DNA of 64,000 bases, from assembly GCA_029260735.1 (NCBI GenBank), contig JAJDCR010000081.1, forward strand, positions 169,701-233,700, in the 5' to 3' direction. The translations under genes and the position numbers were made by a program. Shown here piece by piece: positions 32,711-42,865 of the stretch. The notes beneath the pieces were generated by a model. That model worked only from the letters and a program-made list of their open reading frames with translations. It searched no databases and was not told where the DNA came from. The DNA is from Planctomycetota bacterium. GTDB lineage: Bacteria; Planctomycetota; Uabimicrobiia; Uabimicrobiales; Uabimicrobiaceae. Each line of letters starts with the position of its first letter. Position 1 is the first letter of the stretch.

Positions 32711-35521
32711 TTAGGGAGCAAAAGTTTGTCCTTCCTTAAAAGTGTTGATATCTTTTATAGAAGGAGTCAGCTCACCTTCAGGATGCTGACTTGCATTTAA
32801 GAGATAGCTAATTCGTTTACGAGTTTTTTCAGAAAAAACATCTTTTGATAACTGAAGAACATCTTCGCGACTTACTTTATTTAAAGCAGAAATTTCTTCC
32901 TCTAAAAGAGCAAAGTTACTCTTTTCTTTTAAAATAAGATGATAAAAAGTCGTTGCTTTTTCCACAATAGATTTTGGTTTTTGTTTTCGCTCCTCAATAA
33001 GACTTCTCACAATAGCCTCAAATTGTTCTTCGGGTAGCTGGGAGATGATTTCTGGAATATTGAGAGTAAAAGCATTCGCTCGACCAAGGAGTTCTTCCGC
33101 AGGATAGGTACCAGACTGAATAATAAAAACTAGAGACTGTAAGTGTTCCCGAGCATACGAGCCAGAGAAAACAATATAGCCCAACATTTGCTTTGTGCGC
33201 ATTTCGGTAAAAAAAGCATTTTTGATAGCACGATCTAAAATCCATGTCGCTGCTTCTGTTTCTCTATTTCTCAAACCAACCTGATAGTCCATACGAAGAC
33301 AAGAATTGTTTGTTGGTAAAATATTTTTATAAACTAAGTCTTCTGATTGAGTCAGATGCAGTTCTTTATTTTGAAAAGCTCGATGAGCAGGATAGCCGTG
33401 TGCCCCCAAAGCTTGAGAAAAATTCTTGATCATTTCTTTCGCTTGGGTTCCCGTAACGTTCCCACAAAAAAGTCCTTCCACATGCTTTTTTTGGTAAAGA
33501 GTCCGGTTAAACTCAACCACGTCTCTTAGCTCCAAGCCTTCTGCAACACTCAACTTTTCTTCGGGCATGAAATACTGTTTCAAACTAACTTTGCGGGAAA
33601 ACTCTCGAGCAACTTCATAGGCAGGAGCAAAAGGAGCATTTTGAATATGTTGAATATACCTCTCCTTCACCATTTGGAAAGTATTTTCAGAAACATTCAG
33701 TTTAGGTAACTCCTGGGCAAGCATTCCTATTAGTTTTCTCGCCGACTGAGAATACCCATCTACATTAACGATAATTCCTTTCTCACTACCAAAAACATTG
33801 TAGTTAAGGCCCGCTACTAAAGCTGGATAAGAAAATTCATTAAGTTGCTCTTTTATAAGAGTAGTGTAAAATTCTGTTAGGACAATATGCCGTAAACTTT
33901 TACTCGCTTCTGGTGTAATTATATGGAGATATAAAGCTAATTTCGGGCGTTTGAACTCTCGCTCTTGGTAATGCCAAAGCGTATAGTGGAGATTACTATC
34001 TAGTAGTGTAGGTTGCTCAGAAAAAATTCGTATATCAGAAGGAATAAAAGGGTTAGGGGAAGGTAAACGCAACTCAGGATGTATTTCCATCCCTGCTAAA
34101 GATGCAAAAAATTCTTCTTCGTTGACTCCTATTGCAAAACGTGTTTGGTACCACTTTTCAATTTTGTCAGTCATTAAAGATTTTGCGGCTAGAAAAATTT
34201 GAGCATTGTCTGGGCGAAGGGCATTCAACACTTCTTGGTACGCTTGCAAATTGGGCTTGGTGTAAATATAAGGCAAGCGATGAGCAACATCTAGTCCAAA
34301 ACTATTGGCACTGTGAGCAAACTCAATCGCCTTATCTGCTCCTTCTCCTTTGGGAGAGTAAAGCTCTTCCAAGAAGGCCATATTTTTCGCTTCTTTCCAT
34401 ACATAGTCAGGGAAAGGAGATTTCTTCAACAAATTAATATAGGAAAAGCAAAGCTTCAGTACTTCTCTGTACTCTTCCAATCCCTGAGAAGTGAGGGCAA
34501 CAGTAATACGACAATAGCTATAAAACTTCGTTTCATCACTCACCCCTGCACTTAAAGAAGTAGCTAAACCCTTTTTCTTTAAAAGAGAAAGAAGACTACC
34601 GGGACCTTCATCTCCCATCGTTAAACCAATAACACTACTTGTTTTATTTAAAGCATCGCTGTGTTGTGTAGGAACAGGAAAAGAAATTCTCAGTTGTTTA
34701 ATATCCTTAATAGGAACAACTTTCACAACCTTTTTTGCATTGCTTGTATTAAAAAGGTCTTCCGAAACCTGAAAATTTTTCAAAGGGTGCTTTTTGATCT
34801 CTGAAAAAAAAGAACGTACTTTCTCTTCTAGTTGATCTAAAGAATACTTACTCATAACACAAAGAGCCATTCTTTCTGGCCCGTAATAACTATAAAAGAA
34901 ATCTTCCAGTTCTTCTTTTGTTGTATTACCCAAAGTCTCAATGGAACCAGTATGAAAACAACTAGCAGGATGTTCTTCTTTAAGTAAAGATCTCTGCAGT
35001 TGCATCAAACGCCAACCATCGTCTAATATATTTTTTTGATGTTCAGAGTTGACTGCCTGGACTTCACGTTTTGCATAGTCGTAGCTAAGCAAAGGAGAGA
35101 TAAAGAATTGAGCAAAACGGTCCATTGCTTCCCAGAGTCCTTCATGAGAAACTTCAAAATGATAGTTTGTCTGATCAGGAGCAGTAAAGGCGTTGGAATA
35201 TCCCCCGCGTGATTTTAAGTACTCTCCATACTCATTGAGTTTAGGATATTTCTCTGTTGCCAAAAAAAGCATGTGCTCTAAAAAATGAGCTAACCCTTGC
35301 CTATCTGTAGGATCAGCTAAAGAACCAACCCCTACATCTATAGAAGCCGAAGATACATTTATTTCAGGGTCAGAAACGAGTATAACCTTGAGTCCATTTT
35401 CCAAAGTAAAAGAACGATAAACTCTTTCGCTTTCTTTAGCGCTCAAAGAGCCGACAAACAGGATATAACCAAAAAAAAGTATCCAGAAAATCTTGGGAAC
35501 TAAGCGCAATGTTTCCTTCAT
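32711..35521 (-). CDS. Exported M16 (insulinase/pitrilysin-type) zinc metallopeptidase
   Basis: 936 residues, the normal length of the long single-chain M16A peptidases. A signal peptide (IFWILFFGYILFVGSLSA) targets it to the periplasm. The inverted zinc motif HxxEH is HFLEH (His79, Glu82, His83), and the third ligand Glu lies about 77 residues on in VNSEHQKN. The C-terminal half-domain has LGYIVFSGS, a conserved substrate-side element of the family. It degrades peptides inside a closed clam-shell chamber. Its start codon overlaps the end of the oxidase gene by 4 bases, so the two are translationally coupled. Confidence 0.9.
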   Translation of the reverse strand: MKETLRLVPKIFWILFFGYILFVGSLSAKESERVYRSFTLENGLKVILVSDPEINVSSASIDVGVGSLADPTDRQGLAHFLEHMLFLATEKYPKLNEYGEYLKSRGGYSNAFTAPDQTNYHFEVSHEGLWEAMDRFAQFFISPLLSYDYAKREVQAVNSEHQKNILDDGWRLMQLQRSLLKEEHPASCFHTGSIETLGNTTKEELEDFFYSYYGPERMALCVMSKYSLDQLEEKVRSFFSEIKKHPLKNFQVSEDLFNTSNAKKVVKVVPIKDIKQLRISFPVPTQHSDALNKTSSVIGLTMGDEGPGSLLSLLKKKGLATSLSAGVSDETKFYSYCRITVALTSQGLEEYREVLKLCFSYINLLKKSPFPDYVWKEAKNMAFLEELYSPKGEGADKAIEFAHSANSFGLDVAHRLPYIYTKPNLQAYQEVLNALRPDNAQIFLAAKSLMTDKIEKWYQTRFAIGVNEEEFFASLAGMEIHPELRLPSPNPFIPSDIRIFSEQPTLLDSNLHYTLWHYQEREFKRPKLALYLHIITPEASKSLRHIVLTEFYTTLIKEQLNEFSYPALVAGLNYNVFGSEKGIIVNVDGYSQSARKLIGMLAQELPKLNVSENTFQMVKERYIQHIQNAPFAPAYEVAREFSRKVSLKQYFMPEEKLSVAEGLELRDVVEFNRTLYQKKHVEGLFCGNVTGTQAKEMIKNFSQALGAHGYPAHRAFQNKELHLTQSEDLVYKNILPTNNSCLRMDYQVGLRNRETEAATWILDRAIKNAFFTEMRTKQMLGYIVFSGSYAREHLQSLVFIIQSGTYPAEELLGRANAFTLNIPEIISQLPEEQFEAIVRSLIEERKQKPKSIVEKATTFYHLILKEKSNFALLEEEISALNKVSREDVLQLSKDVFSEKTRKRISYLLNASQHPEGELTPSIKDINTFKEGQTFAP

Positions 35522-36822
35522 GGGGCAACTCCAAATAGTTTTTTCAGATAAGGATTCAAAAAGATCCCTTGGGGATCAAGTTCTCTTCGTATATTATGAA
35601 ATGAATTCCAGTTAGGGTAAAGTTCTTTTAAATCTTTCGCTTCTAAAAAATGCATTTTTCCCCAATGAGGTCGGCCTTGGTATCGGCGAAAAATTTTCTC
35701 CGCCCCTCGAAAATATTCTTCATAAGGAATGCCTTTGTATTGGTGTATAGCAATATAAATACTATTCCTGCCTTGAGAGGGGCTCAAGTAAATATCATCG
35801 CCCTGAGAAAACCGAATTTCAGCAGGAAAACTTACTCGAATTTTCTCTTTTTTAATCCAAGCATCTAACTCGCCAATCGCCTCTAGACCTTTATCAAAAG
35901 GAACAGCATACTCCATTTCATTAAAGCGAATCTTTCGAGGACTTGCAAAAACCTGCTCTGAGGAGCCACTTTTTTTCCCTTCTATGAAAATTCCTAGTTT
36001 GCTCATAGCTTTATTTATTCCAAAAGAAGAGCCCGGAAAAAAGCGATGACACTCACAAAAGAACCAGAGAAGTCCGTTCTCAACCATGTATTCAAGCGAA
36101 TCTTTCCAAGTACCTGGTCTATCTTGTCCACTTTCTACAGTATTCAATTTTTTTTCAATAACTCGATCTGTTCCAGGAAGCCAAAAAAGCTCGTAGTGTC
36201 GATTTTCAGCAAGACTTTGAGGAAGTTCATCTAAGCTGAGATTAAAACCTCTAACTTTCTTTTCTGACTGCAAATGGTATTTAGGTATAAGTTGGAGCTT
36301 TATTTCTGAAATAATTCCCAAAGCTCCTAAAGAAACTTGAGCTGCCTTAAAGACTTCGACATTTTCTTTCTCGCTACACTCGATAACTTCTCCTTGGGCT
36401 GTAACCAAGGTTAAAGCAATAGCTTGGCTAGAGATATTACGAAAATTAATCCCTGTGCCATGAGTCCCTGTTGAAATGGCTCCTGCAATCGACTGGCGAT
36501 CAATATCTCCCAAGTTCTCCATCGCCATCCCTTCTTTATTCAAGAAGGGATTTAGCAAATAAAGTTTTGTCCCTGCATGAACCCAAGCTTGGCACTGAGA
36601 AAAATCTATCTTGGTAACCCCAGAATGCTGATCTAAGGACATAATGATAGAGTTAGTTTCTACTAAAGGAGTAAAAGAGTGACCAGACCCCACCACTCGA
36701 ATGTTCTTTCCTTTTTGCTTTGCCTCTTGAATAACTGTAATGATTTCCTCTTGACTTCGAGGATAAACTATTTTTTCTGGCTGGCATGAAACAGCCCCCG
36801 ACCAATTTTTCCACTTCGCCAT
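35518..36822 (-). CDS. FAD-linked sugar-1,4-lactone oxidase (D-arabinono/L-gulono-lactone oxidase family)
   Basis: 434 residues, the usual length. The FAD domain shows RVVGSGHSFTPLV, with the His commonly linked covalently to FAD in this family, and then AGAISTGTHGTG. The C-terminal cap ends in RPHWGKMHFLEAKDL and then the family's LDPQGIFLNPYL. It oxidises an aldonolactone or related sugar alcohol with O2 or another acceptor; the exact substrate is unknown. It follows the D-threonine-aldolase-like gene by 16 bases and overlaps the M16 gene. Pairing of this oxidase with a D-amino-acid-type PLP enzyme is recurrent in other bacteria. Confidence 0.85.
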   Translation of the reverse strand: MAKWKNWSGAVSCQPEKIVYPRSQEEIITVIQEAKQKGKNIRVVGSGHSFTPLVETNSIIMSLDQHSGVTKIDFSQCQAWVHAGTKLYLLNPFLNKEGMAMENLGDIDRQSIAGAISTGTHGTGINFRNISSQAIALTLVTAQGEVIECSEKENVEVFKAAQVSLGALGIISEIKLQLIPKYHLQSEKKVRGFNLSLDELPQSLAENRHYELFWLPGTDRVIEKKLNTVESGQDRPGTWKDSLEYMVENGLLWFFCECHRFFPGSSFGINKAMSKLGIFIEGKKSGSSEQVFASPRKIRFNEMEYAVPFDKGLEAIGELDAWIKKEKIRVSFPAEIRFSQGDDIYLSPSQGRNSIYIAIHQYKGIPYEEYFRGAEKIFRRYQGRPHWGKMHFLEAKDLKELYPNWNSFHNIRRELDPQGIFLNPYLKKLFGVAP

Positions 36823-36838
36823 TTATCTATTTCCTTTT

Positions 36839-38035
36839 CTATAAAAAACATTTTCCTTCTCCCCGGTAGGTTGGAACCTTTTCGACAATCTTCCCTTCTC
36901 TCAGCAGATAGAGGGTTTTAAAATGTTCGCATAACTCTCCTGCTTTGCTGTGTCTCATAAAAATCGGATCCCCTAGCGTCAAATTTTCTTTGCCTTTGTA
37001 GTAAACAGGTGTCTGAACTTCTCCTGCTCCTTCATTTTTAAGCAAAGTAGCTCCTAATGGCAGATAAGGAAGAGGAAGCTTATCTTTACCTGCAGAACCT
37101 GAAGCTACAAATCCACCACCATGACAAGTAAAAATCTGAGAAGTAGGATGGCGAGTAATTTCAATGGCGTAAGCAGCCGCAGGTAAAAAAGAAAAATCGG
37201 TATAATAGTCGAAAAGAACGGGAGAAAAGAAACCAGAGCCAGCTGTAACCTCTGTAATTCCTTCCTCTTGAGAAGTAAAAGCAAGGCTACCAGTACCTCC
37301 TCCATTAACCAACGAAGGAGTTGATCCTCTTACTTTTAAGGCCTCTAAAACTTGAGCACGTTTTTTTGCTACTTGCTTTATCGAATGTTTTTTTAAGCTT
37401 TTCAGTACCCACTGAACTGGTCTAGGATGAACAGGATTAAGCTCCCCTAGGCCCGCAATTTGGGCCTCATATCCCATAATACCCGAAAAGCGAACATGAG
37501 ATGCTTCTTCAACCTTTTGACTCAAGGCGACAACTTGGCTCGCTTCATTTAGAGGGGAACGAAACACTCCAAAATGAATTCCTGGATAAGAAGTTGACAT
37601 ATCTACATCCAAACAAACAGAAAAAACTACATCCGCTTCTTGACCAAGTTCTTGTAATATTCCTAAATGTTTTTCACTATCAATCATTAAAACAATTTTT
37701 TTATCTTTAATATAGGGTAATAGTTGCCGGAGAAGATTTTTTTGACAAGAAGGGTAAGCCACCAAAATATTTTCAAACCCTTCTTCGCAAAGAAAAGTCG
37801 TCTCGGGTATGCTATAGCTCATAATCCCATTAAAGTTTGCTCTTTGTTTTAGAATATATTCTATCAGCCAACGACAACGAATAGATTTTGAAGCGATACG
37901 AATTTTTTTTCCCTGGGCTTTATCTACTATTTTTTTTAGATTAAGATCAAAAAGATCTAAATCAACAAAGGCTAGAGGAAGAGAATGGTTTTGGAATATA
38001 CTACGATAGTAGGAATAAGTTCTTGTATTGTTCAT
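36839..38035 (-). CDS. PLP-dependent alanine-racemase-fold enzyme, D-threonine aldolase/amino-acid deaminase-like
   Basis: 398 residues. The N-terminal barrel has the PLP-Lys segment RIASKSIRC, then GIMSYSIPET, and later GGGTGSLAFT and EVTAGSGFF, the phosphate-binding and active-site segments. The C-terminal small domain carries CHGGGFVASGSAGKD and MRHSKAGELCEHF, typical of D-threonine aldolase/D-serine dehydratase-like enzymes with a metal site. It probably cleaves or deaminates a beta-hydroxy amino acid. It is first in a three-gene coupled run with the lactone oxidase and M16 peptidase. Confidence 0.8.
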   Translation of the reverse strand: MNNTRTYSYYRSIFQNHSLPLAFVDLDLFDLNLKKIVDKAQGKKIRIASKSIRCRWLIEYILKQRANFNGIMSYSIPETTFLCEEGFENILVAYPSCQKNLLRQLLPYIKDKKIVLMIDSEKHLGILQELGQEADVVFSVCLDVDMSTSYPGIHFGVFRSPLNEASQVVALSQKVEEASHVRFSGIMGYEAQIAGLGELNPVHPRPVQWVLKSLKKHSIKQVAKKRAQVLEALKVRGSTPSLVNGGGTGSLAFTSQEEGITEVTAGSGFFSPVLFDYYTDFSFLPAAAYAIEITRHPTSQIFTCHGGGFVASGSAGKDKLPLPYLPLGATLLKNEGAGEVQTPVYYKGKENLTLGDPIFMRHSKAGELCEHFKTLYLLREGKIVEKVPTYRGEGKCFL

Positions 38036-38136
38036 CTTAAGTTCTTTCTTCTGGTTAGGAGTCTAGATCACCGAAGACAAAAAAGAGAGGGAGGAGGAGA
38101 GGCAGGTACTTCAAAGGAAAGATAATTAAAATAAAT

Positions 38137-38185
38137 AAATTTGATAGAAGATTGCCAAATGGCTTGGTAATCTTCTATCAAATTT
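38137..38185 (-). terminator. Terminator after the BRCT gene pair
   Basis: AAATTTGATAGAAGATTGCC pairs over 22 bp (one G-T) with the arm ending TCTTCTATCAAATTT. It is located 25 bases beyond the stop of the minus-strand BRCT gene. Confidence 0.7.
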
Positions 38186-38209
38186 CAGGAAACAGTTTAG
38201 TTGTCTAAT

Positions 38210-39607
38210 TTAGTTGTCTAAGTAAGCGACAAATTCGGATTCTAGCATTGTTTCAATACCTAGCTCAACGGACCTTTGGTAAAGAGGATCATTAGCAAAG
38301 CCACTAGATAAAACAATAAAATCTGTTTTCGCTGTGATTTCTCTTTCAATTTTACCACCCAGCTTTTCAATTAAACGAGTAGCTTGAATAGGAGAATATT
38401 TTTGAGTTAAACGACCAGCAATAACAAAGTAGGTGGTTTTATTACGATCATAAACTGGATTGATAATTTTATCTCCCACTGTCACTGGTGACAAACTATC
38501 GTTCAACTCTGTAATACCAACCATACTCATATTTTTGCGGACTTCTCGTACTTCGATCTTTCCTTTGAAAACCTTGGTTCCTCCTTTACCATAGCGGAAC
38601 ACATCAAAAGTAAGACCTGGCAAAATTCCTTCTGGCCGTCCTAAGTCAATGTAAGCAATTTTTAAATTCTCATTGACATAAATGACTTCGCCGTCAGGAT
38701 TCTCTTGTCCTTTAGACTCAGTTTGGTCGGAAGCAAAAAAACGATCCAACCCTTGTTGGCCAGTTGTTTCTGCTTTTAATTCAGCAATCCGTTGATTCAG
38801 ATTCTCTAGCTCGGATTTATATTTTTTCTCTTTTTCTCTTTTTTCGCGGCTGAGTTTGGCTAATTTATCTTTTCCTTCTATTTTTTCTTTTTGGCTTAAG
38901 ATACGGCTTTCTTCAGCATCTTTTAATTCATCTTCCTTGCTCACACGAAACCGTTCAATTTTCTCACGCTTACTCCGAATATTTTCAATATTATTATTAA
39001 CATCGGATTTATATTTGCTTTTTGTTGAACTGTACTGTTGAGAAAGAGAAGCACGTTCTTTACTCAGACTCTCAGATGACTTTTGTAGTTGAACAATTCT
39101 CTTTTCATACTCATTCCAAACATCTTCCAGAGTAACTAAGTTTCGAGAATAAGCCTCATCAATAAGACGTTCTTCATCAATTTTTATGGAATCCACATTA
39201 ATTCCGTAAAATGATTTACTACCAGGAAAATCTTGATCGGTGCAAAGAGTATCCAGTTTGTGGACAATTGCTAACACACTCGATTCAAACATATTGTCAT
39301 CTCTAACTTTTGCATAGAAATTATCTTCAGCCGATACTCGAGAATGAGCGCTGTAGACATCTTCTTTATATTCATCTTCTGAGACACTACGATAACCAGC
39401 AAGGTTTGACACTTGTTTTAAACGAAACTGTTTATCTTTAATCTGCTTCAAAGTTCTACTGTTAAGTTGATTTTCAGATGTTTTCAACTTCTTGGCTGTT
39501 TTTTGGCCATTAGAGTAAGACAAAAACAAAAGCCCTGCAGAGACTAACCACAAGACAAGAAATATAACAAAAGGGACTAATAAAAGTCCTCGTGTCGATT
39601 TTTTCAT
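38210..39607 (-). CDS. Membrane-anchored coiled-coil protein with C-terminal BRCT domain (paralogue 2)
   Basis: 465 residues from an ATG with GAGG eight bases upstream; a GTG nine bases earlier lacks spacing for a ribosome site. One transmembrane helix (GLLLVPFVIFLVLWLVSAGL) is near the N-terminus. Then comes a long charged coiled coil (about 120-290) and a beta-rich domain with YIDLGRPEGILPGLTFDVFR and a VGDKIINPVYDR end (about 300-385). The C-terminal BRCT-like module (about 385-465) has LIEKLGGKIEREITAKTDF and an LGIETMLESEFVAYL end. BRCT domains bind phosphopeptides or DNA. It is a paralogue of the next gene upstream, 18 bases away. Confidence 0.75.
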   Translation of the reverse strand: MKKSTRGLLLVPFVIFLVLWLVSAGLLFLSYSNGQKTAKKLKTSENQLNSRTLKQIKDKQFRLKQVSNLAGYRSVSEDEYKEDVYSAHSRVSAEDNFYAKVRDDNMFESSVLAIVHKLDTLCTDQDFPGSKSFYGINVDSIKIDEERLIDEAYSRNLVTLEDVWNEYEKRIVQLQKSSESLSKERASLSQQYSSTKSKYKSDVNNNIENIRSKREKIERFRVSKEDELKDAEESRILSQKEKIEGKDKLAKLSREKREKEKKYKSELENLNQRIAELKAETTGQQGLDRFFASDQTESKGQENPDGEVIYVNENLKIAYIDLGRPEGILPGLTFDVFRYGKGGTKVFKGKIEVREVRKNMSMVGITELNDSLSPVTVGDKIINPVYDRNKTTYFVIAGRLTQKYSPIQATRLIEKLGGKIEREITAKTDFIVLSSGFANDPLYQRSVELGIETMLESEFVAYLDN

Positions 39608-39625
39608 AGGAAACACCTCTACAAA

Positions 39626-40915
39626 CTATTGGCCAATGTATCTCAGAAGAATTTGTTCAGTCATTACAGGAATTTTGAATTTTTTGGCGTCGAGATAATT
39701 TTTATGCTCTTTCCCCTTATCATCAGCAACCACAACAAAATTTGTTCGTGCAGAAACTTTTGACTCTACTTTTCCACCCATTCTTGTAATTTCTTGGGCT
39801 CCACGAGAACCATTGACCTTGCTGAATCTACCAGCATAAGTAAGGTAGATAGGCTTTTCTCGGTTAAATATCGGGTTAATGAGCATATCACCGCTGACAA
39901 TAGGATCTAGTTCATCGGTATTTTCAATAACAACAGCCGTACTAACATTATCCATCACTTTTGTGATTTCAACACGTCCTCTATACTGTTTAGTTCCTTT
40001 TTCCCCTTGGCGATAAATATCGAATTTGAGACCGCGGAAAACACCACTTTGCTTTCCTAGACTAATGTAAACATTGCGAGATAGAGGATCTCCGTAAACA
40101 ACCTCGCCGTCTGACTTTTCGCTAAAGGCTTGGTAGGGTCTTTCTTCGTTCACCTCAGAGTAGCTCGTTCGACCATATTTAGCCGCCTGCATACCACGAA
40201 TTTCATTCTTCTTTTTGATCAAACGATTTTCAAAGTCTAAACTAGCGGATTGCATTTCTTTTTGCAACTCTAGTCTTTTTTCTTCCGCTTGATTTTTTTC
40301 AGATTCTGCTTCATTTTTTTTGTCTTGAACACGTTTCAGAAGTCTCTGATATTTATCTTCAACATCTTTGTATTCTTTATCCAAAGAAGCAATAATCTCT
40401 TCTTGCTTAGATTTTACTCGACTCGACTTAACCATTTCATTATCGATATCCCATTTGAGATCTTCAATACCCTTCTGGTTATCAGCTTCTTCATGTTTTA
40501 AGCCTCGAATTCGATCTTCAAAAGACTGCAAGACAAACTGAACATTAATCGGATAATCAAAAGAAGCAAGCAATTCTTCCTTGATTTCCATCTTATCCAA
40601 AGTTCCCAGACCATTCAACCCATAAGCATTTTCACCACTGCGAATAATTTCGTTAAGTTTACTCATGAGGAGTTTAACATCAACACCTTCTTCTTCTTCA
40701 CTGGAGAAACCGACAAGACGTTCAAGTTTCACGATTTTTGTGTCCAGTGCAAGAAGAACATTCTTTCGAGCATCAGCTTCAACACTCTTATTACTTCGAA
40801 TTTGGCTTTCTTTTTCTTGCCAATCTACATAAAAAACAATGGCGAGACAAGTTGTCAACAACCATAGGGCAGCTATAATAATAACTGGTATGAGTTCTCG
40901 TTGGTTTTTACTCAT
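39626..40915 (-). CDS. Membrane-anchored coiled-coil protein with C-terminal BRCT domain (paralogue 1)
   Basis: 429 residues with the same plan as the downstream paralogue. An N-terminal transmembrane helix (IIIAALWLLTTCLAIVFYV) is followed by an extended Lys/Glu-rich coiled coil (about 130-255). The beta domain has YISLGKQSGVFRGLKFDIYR and SGDMLINPIFNR (about 270-345), and a BRCT-like end (about 350-429) has ITRMGGKVESKVSARTNFVV and KKFKIPVMTEQILLRYI. The two are about one-third to one-half identical in the C-terminal half by eye. The coiled coil probably projects from the inner membrane. The ATG has an AGGAAG site. Confidence 0.75.
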   Translation of the reverse strand: MSKNQRELIPVIIIAALWLLTTCLAIVFYVDWQEKESQIRSNKSVEADARKNVLLALDTKIVKLERLVGFSSEEEEGVDVKLLMSKLNEIIRSGENAYGLNGLGTLDKMEIKEELLASFDYPINVQFVLQSFEDRIRGLKHEEADNQKGIEDLKWDIDNEMVKSSRVKSKQEEIIASLDKEYKDVEDKYQRLLKRVQDKKNEAESEKNQAEEKRLELQKEMQSASLDFENRLIKKKNEIRGMQAAKYGRTSYSEVNEERPYQAFSEKSDGEVVYGDPLSRNVYISLGKQSGVFRGLKFDIYRQGEKGTKQYRGRVEITKVMDNVSTAVVIENTDELDPIVSGDMLINPIFNREKPIYLTYAGRFSKVNGSRGAQEITRMGGKVESKVSARTNFVVVADDKGKEHKNYLDAKKFKIPVMTEQILLRYIGQ

Positions 40916-41105
40916 TCTTTAAAGCTTCCTATAAAAATACCGAAACGATACTCTAAAAAAGACTCAACAAACTCCATTACAGGAGGTAAGAATATCTTAT
41001 CTAAATGGATGAATTCTTAGTTTAGAATTCTTCAGTCCATTTGTCAACAAAATTTGTAATCGTTCTTCATCTTTCACAATCAAAATGTTTTAAATTATAG
41101 AGCAC

Positions 41106-42551
41106 CTACTCTTTCTCTTTTTTGCCCAAAGCAACAACATTGATGCTTCCCCACAAAAAAAGAAGCATAAAAAAGAACAGTCCACTGGTAATTCCTCCCC
41201 AAAAAACTTGATCGTCTCCTTTTTGAAGTTGAGAGATGCTAAGAAGAACTTCTACCAAACCAAAAGTTGCCGTGGCCGAAACAAATATATTAACCAATTG
41301 GATTCCTCGGTTTGTTCGAAGGGTATACTCTTGGAGAACATAGTCAGTAGCCAAATCCCTTTTTTTCTCTAATTTCTCTTGTAATTCAGGAATGCGATGA
41401 GCAAGTCGTGCTTTTTCTAAAAATTCTTCTCGGGAAGGGTACGGAGTAATTCCTGCTCGGTAGACAATAAGATCGTGCATAGACTGCTTTTGTAAACTTA
41501 ACATTTTTTTCGGGGAAGTTTTTTCATCAGCAATGGCTTTTGAAAGAAGCTTGTTATAGCGCTCAATGATAAATTTTTCTAAGTAAAGCCAATCAAAGAG
41601 ACAAGTGTAGTGTGCAGCGTTGTATAAAATTGCATTATAGTCGTTGCTTAAATTCTTTTTCTTTTTTGTCATTTCAATAATAGTATCAAGATTATTGTCA
41701 AAAATTAACAAATCAGAAAGACCAAAAGTAAAAACCCCTAGTTCTTCGTCTGAAGAAAGATTATTGCTTAAAAATTCTCCGACAGCAGCTTCAGATCGTT
41801 CCAAATATCCCTTGTGTAAAGTTCCCATTCCTAAAACTTCTCGGCCAAAATTTCCATAGCTCGTAAATTGCTCCACAGATGTGCAAACGGGATTTGTCCT
41901 ATAGATCTGTGTCAAAGTTGATGATAAACAGCGATAAGAAAATATAGGTCCTATATCCAAGCTATTTTGTAAAAGACTTCGAACCATCGGCCGAATGATG
42001 CCTGTTGTTATATCTTTGAGCGATCCCACTAGATACTTATGTTCCCCGCTTTCTACAAAGCGAGTCCGATCAAGATCACTTTCACTATCAAAATAAGGAA
42101 GAAACTGCTCCGGAATTTTAATCGCTAAAGTTCTCAAGTTAATCCTAATTTTTTGAATAGCTTCGTCTACACTTATCCCCTCTTTCGACTGAAAACGCAA
42201 ATACATATTGACCATTAAGGCCCCAGAACTATGTAAAGCAGGATAAACATCTATATTATAAGTTGTTTCTTCTTCAAAAAATTGAATTACCTCTTCATCC
42301 GAAGCGAAATACAGCTTCGGTTTATCTAAAACCTCTAACGAAGGAAGGGCAAAACGAACTAAGTCTTTCTTGCTCAAAGAACAAACCGTTTTGGAAACTT
42401 GATCTATCACTTTCAGAGATTCGCAAGAAGTCATTCTTATATCACTGAGCGCTTGGTAGACTTCATTCTCTTCTAAGTTTTTATGAGGTTTACCAATATC
42501 GACAAAGTTACGGAGTAAAACACCAAAATCTTGTATTTTTAGCTCGCTCAC
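41106..42551 (-). CDS. Unknown protein with two C-terminal membrane helices
   Basis: 481 residues. Most of the chain is a helical soluble domain, followed by a long charged helix (about 375-405) and two C-terminal membrane segments (LVNIFVSATATFGLVEVLLS and FWGGITSGLFFFMLLFLWGS). A soluble cytoplasmic domain plus a terminal two-helix membrane hairpin resembles the layout of CorA/ZntB transporters, but the GMN signature of CorA is absent. I do not recognise the family. It is read in the same direction as the BRCT pair, 190 bases upstream, and divergently from the heptad-repeat protein. Confidence 0.6.
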   Translation of the reverse strand: MSELKIQDFGVLLRNFVDIGKPHKNLEENEVYQALSDIRMTSCESLKVIDQVSKTVCSLSKKDLVRFALPSLEVLDKPKLYFASDEEVIQFFEEETTYNIDVYPALHSSGALMVNMYLRFQSKEGISVDEAIQKIRINLRTLAIKIPEQFLPYFDSESDLDRTRFVESGEHKYLVGSLKDITTGIIRPMVRSLLQNSLDIGPIFSYRCLSSTLTQIYRTNPVCTSVEQFTSYGNFGREVLGMGTLHKGYLERSEAAVGEFLSNNLSSDEELGVFTFGLSDLLIFDNNLDTIIEMTKKKKNLSNDYNAILYNAAHYTCLFDWLYLEKFIIERYNKLLSKAIADEKTSPKKMLSLQKQSMHDLIVYRAGITPYPSREEFLEKARLAHRIPELQEKLEKKRDLATDYVLQEYTLRTNRGIQLVNIFVSATATFGLVEVLLSISQLQKGDDQVFWGGITSGLFFFMLLFLWGSINVVALGKKEKE

Positions 42552-42865
42552 AACTATTTTCCCTTATTTTAAGTAGTTTATCGTTTATAACAAAAATTTT
42601 CCACATAACATTGTATCATTCAAGAAAGTAAGAGGCTATCTGAAAAATAATTTTACGGAGAAAGAAGGAAAAGCTTCCATTCGCAGTTAGAAGAAAAATG
42701 TACATTGCCACTCCCTTATAAACACTACACCATCAAATTTTTGTTGAATAGGTTGTCTTTATGTGATAAAATTTAGGTTGCACTAAAGAATGGTGACAAG
42801 AAAACAAAAACGTCAGAAATATTTGTAATATTACCGGTTATCCGGCTTTGATAAGGTATCGATTC
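42552..42865. other. Intergenic gap between divergent genes
   Basis: 314 bases with no gene. A possible + strand promoter, TTGTTG (42741) and GATAAA (42765), spaced 18 bases, lies upstream of the heptad-repeat gene. AATATTTGTAATATT near 42816 is a short palindrome. Nothing else is supportable. Confidence 0.4.
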
